DNA of 64,000 nt, from assembly GCF_000424385.1 (NCBI RefSeq), contig NZ_AUJU01000011.1, positions 1-64,000 on the forward strand, read 5' to 3'. The stretch's first letter is position 1, and the number at the start of each line of letters is the position of its first letter. Shown one piece after another: positions 8,474-16,786 of the stretch. Both the position numbers and the translations under genes were made by a program. The notes under the pieces were generated by a model. It was not told the DNA's origin. It saw nothing but the letters and a program-made list of their open reading frames with translations, and ran no database searches. Source of the DNA: Butyrivibrio sp. LC3010. GTDB taxonomy: Bacteria > Bacillota > Clostridia > Lachnospirales > Lachnospiraceae.

Positions 8474-11038
8474 TTAGCTCCTTGCTATCGGTTTTTCCCC
8501 ATCAAGCATCACAAGATTGCCATCTTTTCCTACAAACGTAATACCTCTTGAAGTCTCCATTGTGTCATGCACTCTTAAAACTCTGTTCCCCAGCTTTACT
8601 GTTGTTCCATTAAATACGAGTCTGGATACAATTACTTTTGCATCCTTTACAGAATCAATTTCACTCTCGATGGACTTCTTTCGAATGTTTAGATTTTCAA
8701 GTTCAGCCTCTTTTAAAGCCGACTCTGCATTTACTTTAATCTTTAACTGCAGCGCCTGTTTATTTGTGTTGTCATTAAAAGTTCCAAGCTTTGCTCTTTG
8801 CTGCTCATATACCTTGATCTCAGAATATAAGCGGCTGACATTACGTAAAATATTCTGGTATTCGTAATCAAGTTCTTCTGTTACACCGGTCCTTATAACC
8901 GTCTCTTTCACGGTTTTGCTGCCAAGCACCGCCGTCTCTACACCTCTTAAGGAAGTAACAACACCGCCGCTTATAAGGCCTTTTTCTCCCAGCATAAGGA
9001 CCTTGCCTTCTGCAGAAACATTGCAGTTAAGGCAGTCATTGGAAATAAGATCACCTTTACATTTTACATTGGTTGTATCCAGGTGAGCTGCTGCCACCAG
9101 ACCTCCTGCAGAAATGGAAGCTCTGTCATTCACATTACCTACAATGCTCTTTCTTACTACAACTCTTCCTCCAGCATGTATATCGGCACAAGTTACGCTT
9201 CCGTCAACTAAAACATCGCCTTTAGCTGTGATATAAGCGTTATCTACATCACCTTTTACCCATATGGTGCCCTCGTAGCTGATTTTCTCTTTTACATTCA
9301 CGAGAGAATCATATATCTTGGCTTTATCAATTCTGATATCACCATTTTGAATTCTTCCAAATCCTGTCAGCGAAGCCACATAGGTCTGCTTGTCACCAAG
9401 CAGCATAAATCCCTGTCCCTTCAGAATAGGTTTACCTTTTCCGGCTTTTGCTTTTAACACTTTTCCTGTGACATCAAAACCATCCTCACCGGGAGTTGCA
9501 TGATGGTATATGGCAATTTTATCTCCTATCTTAACTTCATCAAATACCTTGACCATTGAAAAATCAGCGCTTTCGCCATTACTCATATCCGGAAGGATCT
9601 CCTCACTTAGTTTAATGAGAAAATCATAATATCCATCAGTACCGCTGACCGGTTGCTTACCCTGGGCAACGAGGGTTTTAACACCGTATTTTTTGTTTTC
9701 AATCATCGCTTCAATGGCTTTTCTGCTAACACCGCGTCTTACTTTTGCGGCAAATAAAAGCTTTATTATTTTTTCAAGAGTATAGGATGCTCCCTTCGCC
9801 CCAAGGGGTATTGTAAAATAGCACTTCATCCTGTCCTCTGAAATATCTATAAGCCTTCCCTCTTCAGTCTGAAGGAATTGCCAGGCCTTCACATCCTCGT
9901 CTGCCGGACGATCCATCTCTTCCTGAAGCTGGCCTGAGAACAGCTTACTTAAGTTGCTTGGAAGCGTTTTACCTTCCGCAAGCCACTCACGCATGATTCT
10001 CATTTCCTGTGCCGGATGAACCATACTCTTATAAAGATTTACATCAAGATTTTCTTCTATGCCAAGCCTTATTTCGCGCATCTGATCTGCACGATAAAGA
10101 GGCTTTGCATAGGGAGTAACATCTATCTGATGTTCAAGTCCCAGTCGAAGTTCTCTCATCTGTTTCCAGCTATATGCTTCATCAGCGTATACTGAAACGT
10201 CAAGGTTTTGCTCAAGTCCCTTACGGACTTCATGCATGCACTCTCCACGCATTCCAAAGAGGAAATAGCGTTCTACGTCCTCTATGCCTTCCTTTTTAGC
10301 TTTTCTTATCTGCTCAAGCTGTTCGGCATCAAAATTCCTCTTAACATATTCTGATATATCTATTTTTTCTTTATATGCGATATGTATCTGTTCAAGGGTT
10401 GCAGCATCTTTCATTCTTATGGTTCTTTCATCAAGCTCCAATCCGTCCTCAAGGCTTTCCCTGACAACACGCATCTTCATATAAGGCAGCTCAATATTGG
10501 CATATTGTGATATGTCTGTACCGTGCTCCAGTCCTATCCTGATCTCTGCCATCTGAAGCCAGTTATATCTTGGGTCCTGATAAAAAATTACCGGGACATC
10601 AGCTGCCAGACCAAGCCTTATCTGCTTCATCTGATCAGCAAAATACTCAGGTCTTGCATACTCCGAAACATCCATATTTGTCGCCAGGCCTTCTCTTATC
10701 TCAGCCAGCTGCATAATATCAAATCCCGCTTCGCGATAGGCGGACATATCGATACCACTCTGGAGTTCAAGTCTTATTTCCTCCATTTCATTCCATGGAA
10801 TATCCGGTTTAGCATACAGGCTAACATCCACGCCAGTGGACAGCCCCTTTCTTATTTCAGCGAGCTGGTAGATGTTGTAATGCTTATCCTTATATTCATC
10901 AGAATTCCCGCCCTGCTTTTTTATCAAAAGAAGCTCATTTGCTATTAAATCCGGCTGATATAAACTTTTATCCTCATCGACAGTTACGACAGCCATTCCT
11001 GATGCCTCACATAGTATGATAGCAGTAACAAAATGCAC
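8474..11038 (-). CDS. FapA-family (DUF342) protein with about 11 N-terminal 28-residue repeats
   Basis: The C-terminal 450 residues match the flagellar assembly protein A/DUF342 family, including the beta-helix-like run GTIWVKGDVDNAYITAKGDV and a terminal coiled-coil segment. The first 360 residues are different. They consist of about eleven copies of a roughly 28-residue unit with consensus QMxEIRxGLexGxDVSxYA, ending in P-x-Y. Copies in the middle (around LDERTIRMKDAATLEQ) are degenerate. The start is GTG at 11036-11038 with AGGAGA 7 bases upstream, giving 854 residues. It is first in an operon with the HD-GYP regulator. The repeats probably fold as a helical solenoid and bind another protein or RNA; this is inference. 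No signal peptide or membrane segment is seen, so it is cytoplasmic. Confidence 0.85.
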   Translation of the reverse strand: MHFVTAIILCEASGMAVVTVDEDKSLYQPDLIANELLLIKKQGGNSDEYKDKHYNIYQLAEIRKGLSTGVDVSLYAKPDIPWNEMEEIRLELQSGIDMSAYREAGFDIMQLAEIREGLATNMDVSEYARPEYFADQMKQIRLGLAADVPVIFYQDPRYNWLQMAEIRIGLEHGTDISQYANIELPYMKMRVVRESLEDGLELDERTIRMKDAATLEQIHIAYKEKIDISEYVKRNFDAEQLEQIRKAKKEGIEDVERYFLFGMRGECMHEVRKGLEQNLDVSVYADEAYSWKQMRELRLGLEHQIDVTPYAKPLYRADQMREIRLGIEENLDVNLYKSMVHPAQEMRIMREWLAEGKTLPSNLSKLFSGQLQEEMDRPADEDVKAWQFLQTEEGRLIDISEDRMKCYFTIPLGAKGASYTLEKIIKLLFAAKVRRGVSRKAIEAMIENKKYGVKTLVAQGKQPVSGTDGYYDFLIKLSEEILPDMSNGESADFSMVKVFDEVKIGDKIAIYHHATPGEDGFDVTGKVLKAKAGKGKPILKGQGFMLLGDKQTYVASLTGFGRIQNGDIRIDKAKIYDSLVNVKEKISYEGTIWVKGDVDNAYITAKGDVLVDGSVTCADIHAGGRVVVRKSIVGNVNDRASISAGGLVAAAHLDTTNVKCKGDLISNDCLNCNVSAEGKVLMLGEKGLISGGVVTSLRGVETAVLGSKTVKETVIRTGVTEELDYEYQNILRNVSRLYSEIKVYEQQRAKLGTFNDNTNKQALQLKIKVNAESALKEAELENLNIRKKSIESEIDSVKDAKVIVSRLVFNGTTVKLGNRVLRVHDTMETSRGITFVGKDGNLVMLDGEKPIARS

Positions 11039-11221
11039 TTTTTGTCTCCTGCATCATATGATTAAATGAACAAAATTTATTTTTAACTTTATTATTATAA
11101 AATACGTATAATCTCTCATAATCATTCTAACACCTAAAAAAAAAGCGCTCAACGAAATTGTGTGAATTTATGGATATTTTATAATATTTTTCTGATTATT
11201 TTTATTTTGAAATATTAAAAA

Positions 11222-11268
11222 AACCGATGTGCACAGATCAGGTAAATTCTGATCCGTGCACATCGGTT
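11222..11268 (-). terminator. Intrinsic terminator downstream of mtnA
   Basis: AACCGATGTGCAC and GTGCACATCGGTT form a 13-bp stem, extended inward by GATCAG/CTGATC with one mismatch. On the minus strand it is followed by TTTTTAATATTTC. It ends the mtnA transcript, which would include the structured element at 11320-11437. Alternatively it could be a conditional terminator in a leader of the FapA gene 180 bases further on. Confidence 0.85.
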
Positions 11269-11319
11269 GTAAATCTTTATGCACTCCCACACTCAGCGCA
11301 TCAAGTGCAACAAGCTATA

Positions 11320-11437
11320 GATTATTGAATTTCCTCAGAAATTCAATAATCGTACTGGACCAGGCCCTCGCAAAGCGAGGGGCGTGTCCTGCGGAACGCA
11401 GGATTCTTGAACGCTTTTACCTTTTTGCGTTCAAGAA
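11320..11437 (-). ncRNA. Structured RNA-like element, copy 1 (four hairpins)
   Basis: Read on the minus strand, four hairpins follow one another: CTTGAACGC/GCGTTCAAG, CCTGC/GCAGG, CCCTCGC/GCGAGGG and GATTATTGAATT/AATTCAATAATC. It shares about 117 nt of sequence with 20415-20531 on the plus strand. Where the copies differ, paired positions change together (CCTCGC/GCGAGG becomes CCTTGC/GCAAGG). This copy lies between the mtnA stop codon and the terminator at 11222-11268. It could be a mobile palindromic repeat or a regulatory RNA. Confidence 0.55.
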
Positions 11438-11479
11438 GTCATGAAAATGTAACCATCGATTCATAGGAATTATTACTAA

Positions 11480-12580
11480 TTATTTATTCTGGAACAATTT
11501 GCTTATGCTAACATCATAAGGAGCTCTCAAAATTCCATATTCAGTGACAATGCCTGTGATAAGTTCATTATCAGTCACGTCAAAAGCAGGATTGTAGACC
11601 TTTACGCCCTCAGGAGCCATTCTCTCCTTATACCACATCTCTGTAACTTCTTCCGGCTTTCTCTGCTCAATATTGATATCTGCTCCCGTCTTGGTACTTA
11701 TATCTATAGTTGATGTGGGTGCGCAAACATAGAAAGGAATGTTATATCTTTTAGCCACCGTTGCAACAACGCTTGTTCCAATCTTATTTGCAGCATCTCC
11801 ATTTGCAGCAACGCGGTCACAGCCAACAAAAATAGCATCAATGGCGCCGCTTTTCATCAGGGATGCGGACATATTGTCACAGAGAAGTGTCGTATCAATT
11901 CCGGCTGACTGAAGCTCAAATGCTGTGAGCCTTGCACCCTGAAGCAAAGGTCTTGTCTCATCGCAGTAAACTCTGATGTTGTAGCCCTTCTCATGTGCAA
12001 GATACATAGGCGCTGTAGCCGTACCATACTTGCAGGCGCATAACTGTCCCGCATTACAATGTGTAAGAAGCCCAAAGCCATCCTTAATAAGCGTAAGTCC
12101 GTTTTCACCGATTCTCCTGCAGACATCGATATCTTCCGCCTTTATACGTTCTGATTCATCACGCATAGCCTCGATAAGAGTATTTATGTCAAAGTCTGCA
12201 CCGGATGCATTCTCTTTAATACCCATTTCATCTGCAGTTTTAGCAACGTGACTCTCCATGCGTTTTAATGCCCATGAAAGATTAACGGCCGTAGGTCTTG
12301 AGGAATTGAGATAGTCGCTCTTTTCTCTAAGTTCCTTCATAAATTCCTCATAGGACGCAGCCTTCGAATGCTTCATAAGAATATACAGACCAAATCCGGC
12401 AGCCACTCCGATAGCAGGTGCGCCACGAACCTGCAGCAGATAAATCGCATTCCAAATTTCTTCTCCGGTGCGCAGTCTTATAAGTTCAATGGTTCCCGGA
12501 AGCTTTGTCTGATCTATAATTTCAATCGCATCATCCTCATCAATTAATGATACTGTCTCGTAATCCAGTATGCTTTTCAT
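11480..12580 (-). CDS. mtnA: S-methyl-5-thioribose-1-phosphate isomerase
   Basis: Converts 5-methylthioribose 1-phosphate to 5-methylthioribulose 1-phosphate in methionine salvage, in the cytoplasm. The protein has 366 residues, typical of the eIF2B-related isomerase family. The catalytic cysteine lies in LLTHCNAGQLCACKYGTATA and the catalytic aspartate in VGCDRVAANGDAANKIGT. The substrate-loop segment VRGAPAIGVAAGFGLY is intact. The start is ATG with AGGAGG upstream. No other methionine-salvage gene is adjacent, so it appears to act as a stand-alone salvage enzyme here. The gene ends 40 bases before the structured element and its terminator. Confidence 0.95.
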   Translation of the reverse strand: MKSILDYETVSLIDEDDAIEIIDQTKLPGTIELIRLRTGEEIWNAIYLLQVRGAPAIGVAAGFGLYILMKHSKAASYEEFMKELREKSDYLNSSRPTAVNLSWALKRMESHVAKTADEMGIKENASGADFDINTLIEAMRDESERIKAEDIDVCRRIGENGLTLIKDGFGLLTHCNAGQLCACKYGTATAPMYLAHEKGYNIRVYCDETRPLLQGARLTAFELQSAGIDTTLLCDNMSASLMKSGAIDAIFVGCDRVAANGDAANKIGTSVVATVAKRYNIPFYVCAPTSTIDISTKTGADINIEQRKPEEVTEMWYKERMAPEGVKVYNPAFDVTDNELITGIVTEYGILRAPYDVSISKLFQNK

Positions 12581-12619
12581 GTAAAAATTTCCTCCTGATT
12601 ATTGTTCTCTTTTAGCGAA

Positions 12620-13042
12620 TCAGACTTCGTTTAAAATTTCGACTATTGCGTCCCAATCCAGATCCTTCATTTTCCTGTAGAGCCTCTCAAATCTGTCATT
12701 ATGCTCTTCTCCACAGTCATACTCCCTAATATTAAGAAGCACCATCTCAAAAGAATCATAATCCATGTCCGGAGCAGATTCCTTAAGAGCTTCATAGGCT
12801 TCCTTTATGGTCGCTTCATCGCACTTTTCCCTGTTTCTGTCGCTTTCACCTTCAGACAGTTTATTCAGTTTTTCCGTATACTGCCTGTACAGGGTAAGAA
12901 GTTCACCGGTGTTTTCCTTTATTTCTTCAACATTACCGGTCTTACCCGCATCCTCCATTTTAGCAGAAAGCTCCGCTAATTTCGATGCCCCAATTATTCT
13001 TGCGGAGCTCTTAAGTGCATGTACCTTTATTATGAAAATCAA
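12620..13042 (-). pseudogene. Histidine phosphotransfer (HPt) domain, 5'-truncated remnant
   Basis: Residues 5-62 are an HPt domain with the phosphoacceptor histidine in VHALKSSARIIGA and the following KLAELSAKMEDAG helix. In many Lachnospiraceae this segment is the C-terminal end of a large hybrid sensor kinase. Here the frame opens only 6 residues before the motif. The codons immediately upstream are TAA TAA, the first codon is TTG, and no Shine-Dalgarno sequence is present. The kinase, receiver and sensor parts are absent upstream, where the etfA terminator lies. I infer a deletion remnant. A short free-standing HPt protein expressed from an unrecognised start is less likely. It lies 39 bases upstream of mtnA on the same strand. 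Confidence 0.6.
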
Positions 13043-13220
13043 ATTATTAAAAGTCTCTATTTAAATTATAAAAAAGAGCTAATGAAACCGTCATTTAATT
13101 CATTTTTTATGGTTATCTGCAATAGATTTGAAAGATTCTTACTAGGCTGGCTTACGTAGTCCGTACTAAGCCCATGAGGTGACTCATTAAGTTCTCTGCG
13201 CAAATATGTTCTAAGCTCAT

Positions 13221-13257
13221 AAAAATTGACCATATACCTTAATGGCATATGGTCAAT
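13221..13257 (-). terminator. Intrinsic terminator of the butyrate operon
   Basis: ATTGACCATAT and ATATGGTCAAT form a perfect 11-bp stem with an 11-base loop. On the minus strand it is followed by TTTTTATG. It lies 30 bases after the etfA stop and so ends the thl-to-etfA operon. Confidence 0.88.
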
Positions 13258-13286
13258 CTTATCGTTTACCTTATTGTCAGGTTATA

Positions 13287-14333
13287 TTATTTTTCAGCAA
13301 GTGCTGCTTCAAGCTTCTTTGTAAGAGCAGGAACGATCTTGTTAAGATCGCCTACTACACCGTAATCTGCTACGTCAAAGATAGGAGCGTTCTCATCCTT
13401 ATTGATAGCAATGATGAGATCTGATTCTTCCATACCTGCAACGTGCTGGATAGCACCGCTGATACCGATTGCAAAATAAACCTTAGGACGAACAGTCTTA
13501 CCTGTCTGACCTACCTGGAGATCCTTCGGCTTCCAGCCTGAATCTACAACTGCACGAGAGCATGATACTGTTCCGTGAAGAACCTTTGCAAGATCCTCAA
13601 GGATTGCGAAGTTCTCAGGGCTTCCAACACCACGTCCGCCAGATACAAGGATCTTAGCTTCCTGGATATCTTCAACTTCTGAAACAGCCTTAACGATCTC
13701 AAGAATCTTTGTATAGCAAGCATTCTCTTCGAATCCGGGATTGTACTCAACAACCTCAGCCTTAGCGCCCTTAACAGGAGCAATCTTCTGCATAACGCCG
13801 GGACGAACTGTTGCCATCTGAGGACGGAAATCAGGGCAAGCGATAGTAGCGATTGTGTTACCACCGAATGCAGGACGAGTCATAAGAAGCTGCTGGTGCT
13901 TCTGCTCCTGTCCTTCTACAACGTTAAGCGGGAAATCACCTATATCAAGCTGTGTACAGTCAGCTGTAAGACCTGTGTGAACACGTGATGATACACGAGG
14001 GCCAAGGTCACGGCCGATTGCTGTAGCACCAACCAAAAGGATTTCAGGCTTGTACTCATTTATTACAGATGCAAGTGCATGTGTATAAGGCTCTGTACGA
14101 TAATCCTTAAGTTCAGGATCATCAACTACGATTACTCTGTCAGCACCATACTCAGCAAGAGTATCAACAAGGTTGCCTACCTTATCACCAAGAAGTACTG
14201 CTGTTACTTTTTTCTCATCAAGATCCTTTGCAAGATCTTTTGCTTTGCCCAGAAGCTCCAATGCGATGCTTGAAAGCTCATTGTCTACCTGCTGAGCAAA
14301 TATAAATACACCCTTATATTCTTCTAAAGACAT
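13287..14333 (-). CDS. etfA: Electron transfer flavoprotein subunit alpha
   Basis: Alpha subunit of the heterodimeric flavoprotein that serves butyryl-CoA dehydrogenase. The C-terminal FAD-binding domain is clear: SGGRGVGSPENF, the SRAVVDSGW segment, QVGQTGKTVRPKVYFAIGISGAIQH, and the terminal INKDENAPIFDVADYGVVGD signature. The length of 348 residues is normal. It is last in the thl-crt-hbd-bcd-etfB-etfA operon. In butyrate-forming Firmicutes the Bcd-EtfAB complex couples crotonyl-CoA reduction by NADH to ferredoxin reduction; assigning that bifurcating role here follows from family and gene order. It is separated from etfB by an unusual 174-base palindromic spacer. Confidence 0.97.
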   Translation of the reverse strand: MSLEEYKGVFIFAQQVDNELSSIALELLGKAKDLAKDLDEKKVTAVLLGDKVGNLVDTLAEYGADRVIVVDDPELKDYRTEPYTHALASVINEYKPEILLVGATAIGRDLGPRVSSRVHTGLTADCTQLDIGDFPLNVVEGQEQKHQQLLMTRPAFGGNTIATIACPDFRPQMATVRPGVMQKIAPVKGAKAEVVEYNPGFEENACYTKILEIVKAVSEVEDIQEAKILVSGGRGVGSPENFAILEDLAKVLHGTVSCSRAVVDSGWKPKDLQVGQTGKTVRPKVYFAIGISGAIQHVAGMEESDLIIAINKDENAPIFDVADYGVVGDLNKIVPALTKKLEAALAEK

Positions 14334-14373
14334 GTTTTGTTCTCCTTTAACTATTATAATTCATATCTTGGAA

Positions 14374-14495
14374 CGCGCAGAATCGAAAATGCTACGCATT
14401 TCCTCGTTGTGGCTGATCGCCACATATAAATTTTTATCTATTCAAAATTCTATATGCAAACATATGAATTGTGTCTATCTAAAAATTTCTGCGCG
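14374..14495 (-). repeat. Inverted-repeat-bounded spacer between etfB and etfA
   Basis: Arms CGCGCAGAA (14374-14382) and TTCTGCGCG (14487-14495) enclose about 100 bases with an inner hairpin TGTGGC/GCCACA. Nothing in it codes for protein. It could fold as one RNA domain in the operon mRNA, stabilising or processing it, or it could be a small palindromic insertion. Confidence 0.5.
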
Positions 14496-14507
14496 GCTCA
14501 CAGGTTA

Positions 14508-15299
14508 TCAAATGATGTGCTTCTCTTCAAGTTTACCGAACAGATAATCAACTGCTTCATCAGCTGAATCTGCAACGATCTTCTCGCCAGCACCCTTCTT
14601 AACCTTATCTGAAGCTTTTGCGATCTGGGTAGGTGATCCCTTAAGACCAAGGTTTGAATCCTCAACATCCTTAAGATCTGCTCTGCCCCATACTGTAACT
14701 TCCTTTTCGAATGCATCGAAAATTCCGCCGGGAGTCATATATCTGGGCTCGCCAAGCTCTGCAAGAGCTGTGATAAGGCAAGGCATCTTAGCCTCTACCA
14801 TGTGATAACGATCCTCGAACTGACGCTTAACAACAACTGTGCCAGCCTTCTCATCAACCTTAATCTCTTCAGCGTAAGAGATTACAGGAAGTCCAAGGTG
14901 CTCAGAAATCTGAGGACCAACCTGAGCTGTATCACCATCGATAGCCTGACGGCCTGTGATAACGAGATCATATTCAAGGTTTCTAAGTGCACCTGCGATT
15001 GTTGAAGATGTTGCCCATGTGTCAGCACCACCAAGTACGCGGTCTGTAACAAGAACTGCCTTGTCAGCACCCATAGCCATAGCCTCACGAAGAACTGCCT
15101 CAGCCTTGGGAAGACCCATAGTTACAACTGTAACTTCTGCACCATATTCATCCTTAAGACGAAGAGCTGCCTCAAGACCTGCTTTGTCATCAGGGTTCAT
15201 GATTGCAAGCATTGCTCCTCTGTCAAGTGTTCCATCGGGTTTAAATTTTACCCCGCCCTTTGTATCGGGCACCTGCTTTATGCAAACTACAACTTTCAT
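14508..15299 (-). CDS. etfB: Electron transfer flavoprotein subunit beta
   Basis: Beta subunit of the ETF serving butyryl-CoA dehydrogenase. It begins MKVVVCIKQVPDT, the standard EtfB N-terminus, followed by MNPDDKAGLEAALRLKDEYG. The segments VTMGLPKAEAVLREAMAMGAD, GADTWATS and ITGRQAIDGDTAQVGPQIAEHLG-like residues bind the second nucleotide or flavin. The NPDD and ADTWATS features occur in EtfBs of the bifurcating group, which supports but does not prove ferredoxin-linked function. The protein has 263 residues, normal length. The start is ATG after GGAGAATACAA. It is followed by etfA after a palindromic spacer and preceded by bcd. Confidence 0.97.
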   Translation of the reverse strand: MKVVVCIKQVPDTKGGVKFKPDGTLDRGAMLAIMNPDDKAGLEAALRLKDEYGAEVTVVTMGLPKAEAVLREAMAMGADKAVLVTDRVLGGADTWATSSTIAGALRNLEYDLVITGRQAIDGDTAQVGPQISEHLGLPVISYAEEIKVDEKAGTVVVKRQFEDRYHMVEAKMPCLITALAELGEPRYMTPGGIFDAFEKEVTVWGRADLKDVEDSNLGLKGSPTQIAKASDKVKKGAGEKIVADSADEAVDYLFGKLEEKHII

Positions 15300-15337
15300 T
15301 TGTATTCTCCTTCAATTATTTTTCATAAGGAAGTTAC

Positions 15338-15417
15338 ACCTCACTGCATTCGGTGTAACCCGTTCGAACCAGACTCAAAAATACTTCGTCAGGTTCTCAC
15401 AGCCACTAAGTGATTAT
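15338..15417 (-). repeat. Palindromic spacer between bcd and etfB
   Basis: GTTACACC/GGTGTAAC forms an 8-bp hairpin. A second weaker pair GAACC/GGTTC follows. The words ACTTCGT and CACTAAGTGATTATG recur in the palindromic spacer at 34830-34940, suggesting related extragenic sequences. Confidence 0.4.
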
Positions 15418-15419
15418 GA

Positions 15420-16580
15420 TCAGCTAAGTAATGCGCCTGAAATAACCATTCTCTGAACTTCAGATGTACCCTCGTAGATCTCTGTGATCTTAGCGTCACG
15501 CATCATTCTCTCTACTTCGTACTCTCTGATATATCCATAACCACCGTGAAGCTGTACAGCCTTTGTGGTAACATCCATAGCAACTTCAGCAGCGAAAAGC
15601 TTAGCCTTAGCAGCTTCTACAGAGTAACGATCCTTGTTCTTCTTTGCATCTGCAGCAGCGTAAACAAGCATCTTAGCTGCCTCACACTGAGTAGCCATGT
15701 TAGCAAGCTGGAACTGTGTATTCTGGAACTGACCGATTGAACGACCGAACTGCTTTCTCTCCTTAACATACTCAACTGTTCTGTCAAGAGCACCCTCAGC
15801 AATACCAAGAGCCTGAGCAGCGATACCGATACGTCCACCATCAAGTGTGTGCATAGCGATCGGGAAGCCCTTTCCTCTAGCGCCAAGAAGGTTCTCAGCA
15901 GGAATGTGGCAATCCTGGAAAATGAGCTCGTATGTTGATGAACCACGAATACCCATCTTGTTTTCCTTAGTACCGAATGTAAATCCGGGTGTATCCTTTT
16001 CTACGATAAATGCAGAGAACTTCTTCTGTTTTCTGCCTCTCTTATCTTCAACAATATCTGTGTAAGCGATAATGATGTAGATATCAGCTTCCTTACCGTT
16101 TGTGATAAAGCACTTTGAACCGTTAAGGATCCACTCTTTACCATCCTCTGTAAGAACTGCCTTTGTCTGAACGCCCTGAGCGTCTGTACCAGCCATGGGC
16201 TCTGTAAGACCGAAAGCACCGAGCTTCTCACCCTTTGCAAGGGGAACAAGATACTTCTGCTTCTGCTCTTCTGTACCATAAGTCATGATAGGATCACAGC
16301 AAAGTGATGTGTGTGCTGATACGATAACTGCTGTTGTACCGCAAACCTTTGCAAGCTCCTCTACGCACATAGCATATGTAAGAGGATCGCATCCCTGTCC
16401 GCCGTATTCCTTCGGAATCGGAATACCCATGAAACCGTATTTCTGCATCTTCTTAACAGTCTCTGTAGGGAAAACCTCTGTCTCATCCACATCAATAGCG
16501 TGTGGCTTTACTTCTTTTTCTGCGAACTCTTTGAAAAGAGCTCTAGCCATTTCATGTTGCTGATCTAACTGAAAATCCAT
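15420..16580 (-). CDS. bcd: Butyryl-CoA dehydrogenase
   Basis: An FAD-dependent acyl-CoA dehydrogenase that reduces crotonyl-CoA to butyryl-CoA with EtfAB. All family blocks are present: QHEMARALFKEFAEKEVKPHA N-terminal helix, GLTEPMAGTDAQG flavin/substrate segment, WILNGSKCFITNG, and the C-terminal YIREYEVERMMRDAKI followed by TEIYEGTSEVQR. The glutamate in YEGTSE is the expected catalytic base of short-chain enzymes. The length of 386 residues is normal. The start is ATG with GGAGG upstream. It is fourth in the butyrate operon. A general short-chain acyl-CoA dehydrogenase is the only alternative, and the context argues against it. Confidence 0.97.
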   Translation of the reverse strand: MDFQLDQQHEMARALFKEFAEKEVKPHAIDVDETEVFPTETVKKMQKYGFMGIPIPKEYGGQGCDPLTYAMCVEELAKVCGTTAVIVSAHTSLCCDPIMTYGTEEQKQKYLVPLAKGEKLGAFGLTEPMAGTDAQGVQTKAVLTEDGKEWILNGSKCFITNGKEADIYIIIAYTDIVEDKRGRKQKKFSAFIVEKDTPGFTFGTKENKMGIRGSSTYELIFQDCHIPAENLLGARGKGFPIAMHTLDGGRIGIAAQALGIAEGALDRTVEYVKERKQFGRSIGQFQNTQFQLANMATQCEAAKMLVYAAADAKKNKDRYSVEAAKAKLFAAEVAMDVTTKAVQLHGGYGYIREYEVERMMRDAKITEIYEGTSEVQRMVISGALLS

Positions 16581-16618
16581 GAAAAAATCCTCCTAAAATT
16601 GTATGTAATCTCTCTCAA

Positions 16619-16753
16619 TCTCATTGGTACACTGATTTCAGGCTATATTTCCGATATACCTGCTCCATTTTCTCATCGTGCACACTATGTACGCACTGAA
16701 AAAATGTCACTATTCTAATGAAAATCTATCTCTGAAATCAATGCACCATGAGA
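16619..16753 (-). repeat. Long imperfect inverted repeat between hbd and bcd
   Basis: Arms of about 21 bases, CTCATTGGTACACTGATTTC at 16620-16639 and its near-complement around 16732-16752, enclose about 90 bases that themselves contain short palindromes (CTATATT/GATATA and GTGCAC). The spacer of 206 bases has no coding potential. The transcript between hbd and bcd would fold into a long stem. Confidence 0.5.
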
Positions 16754-16786
16754 TTTCAAGAGCTTACGTTATTTTTTTATATTTAA

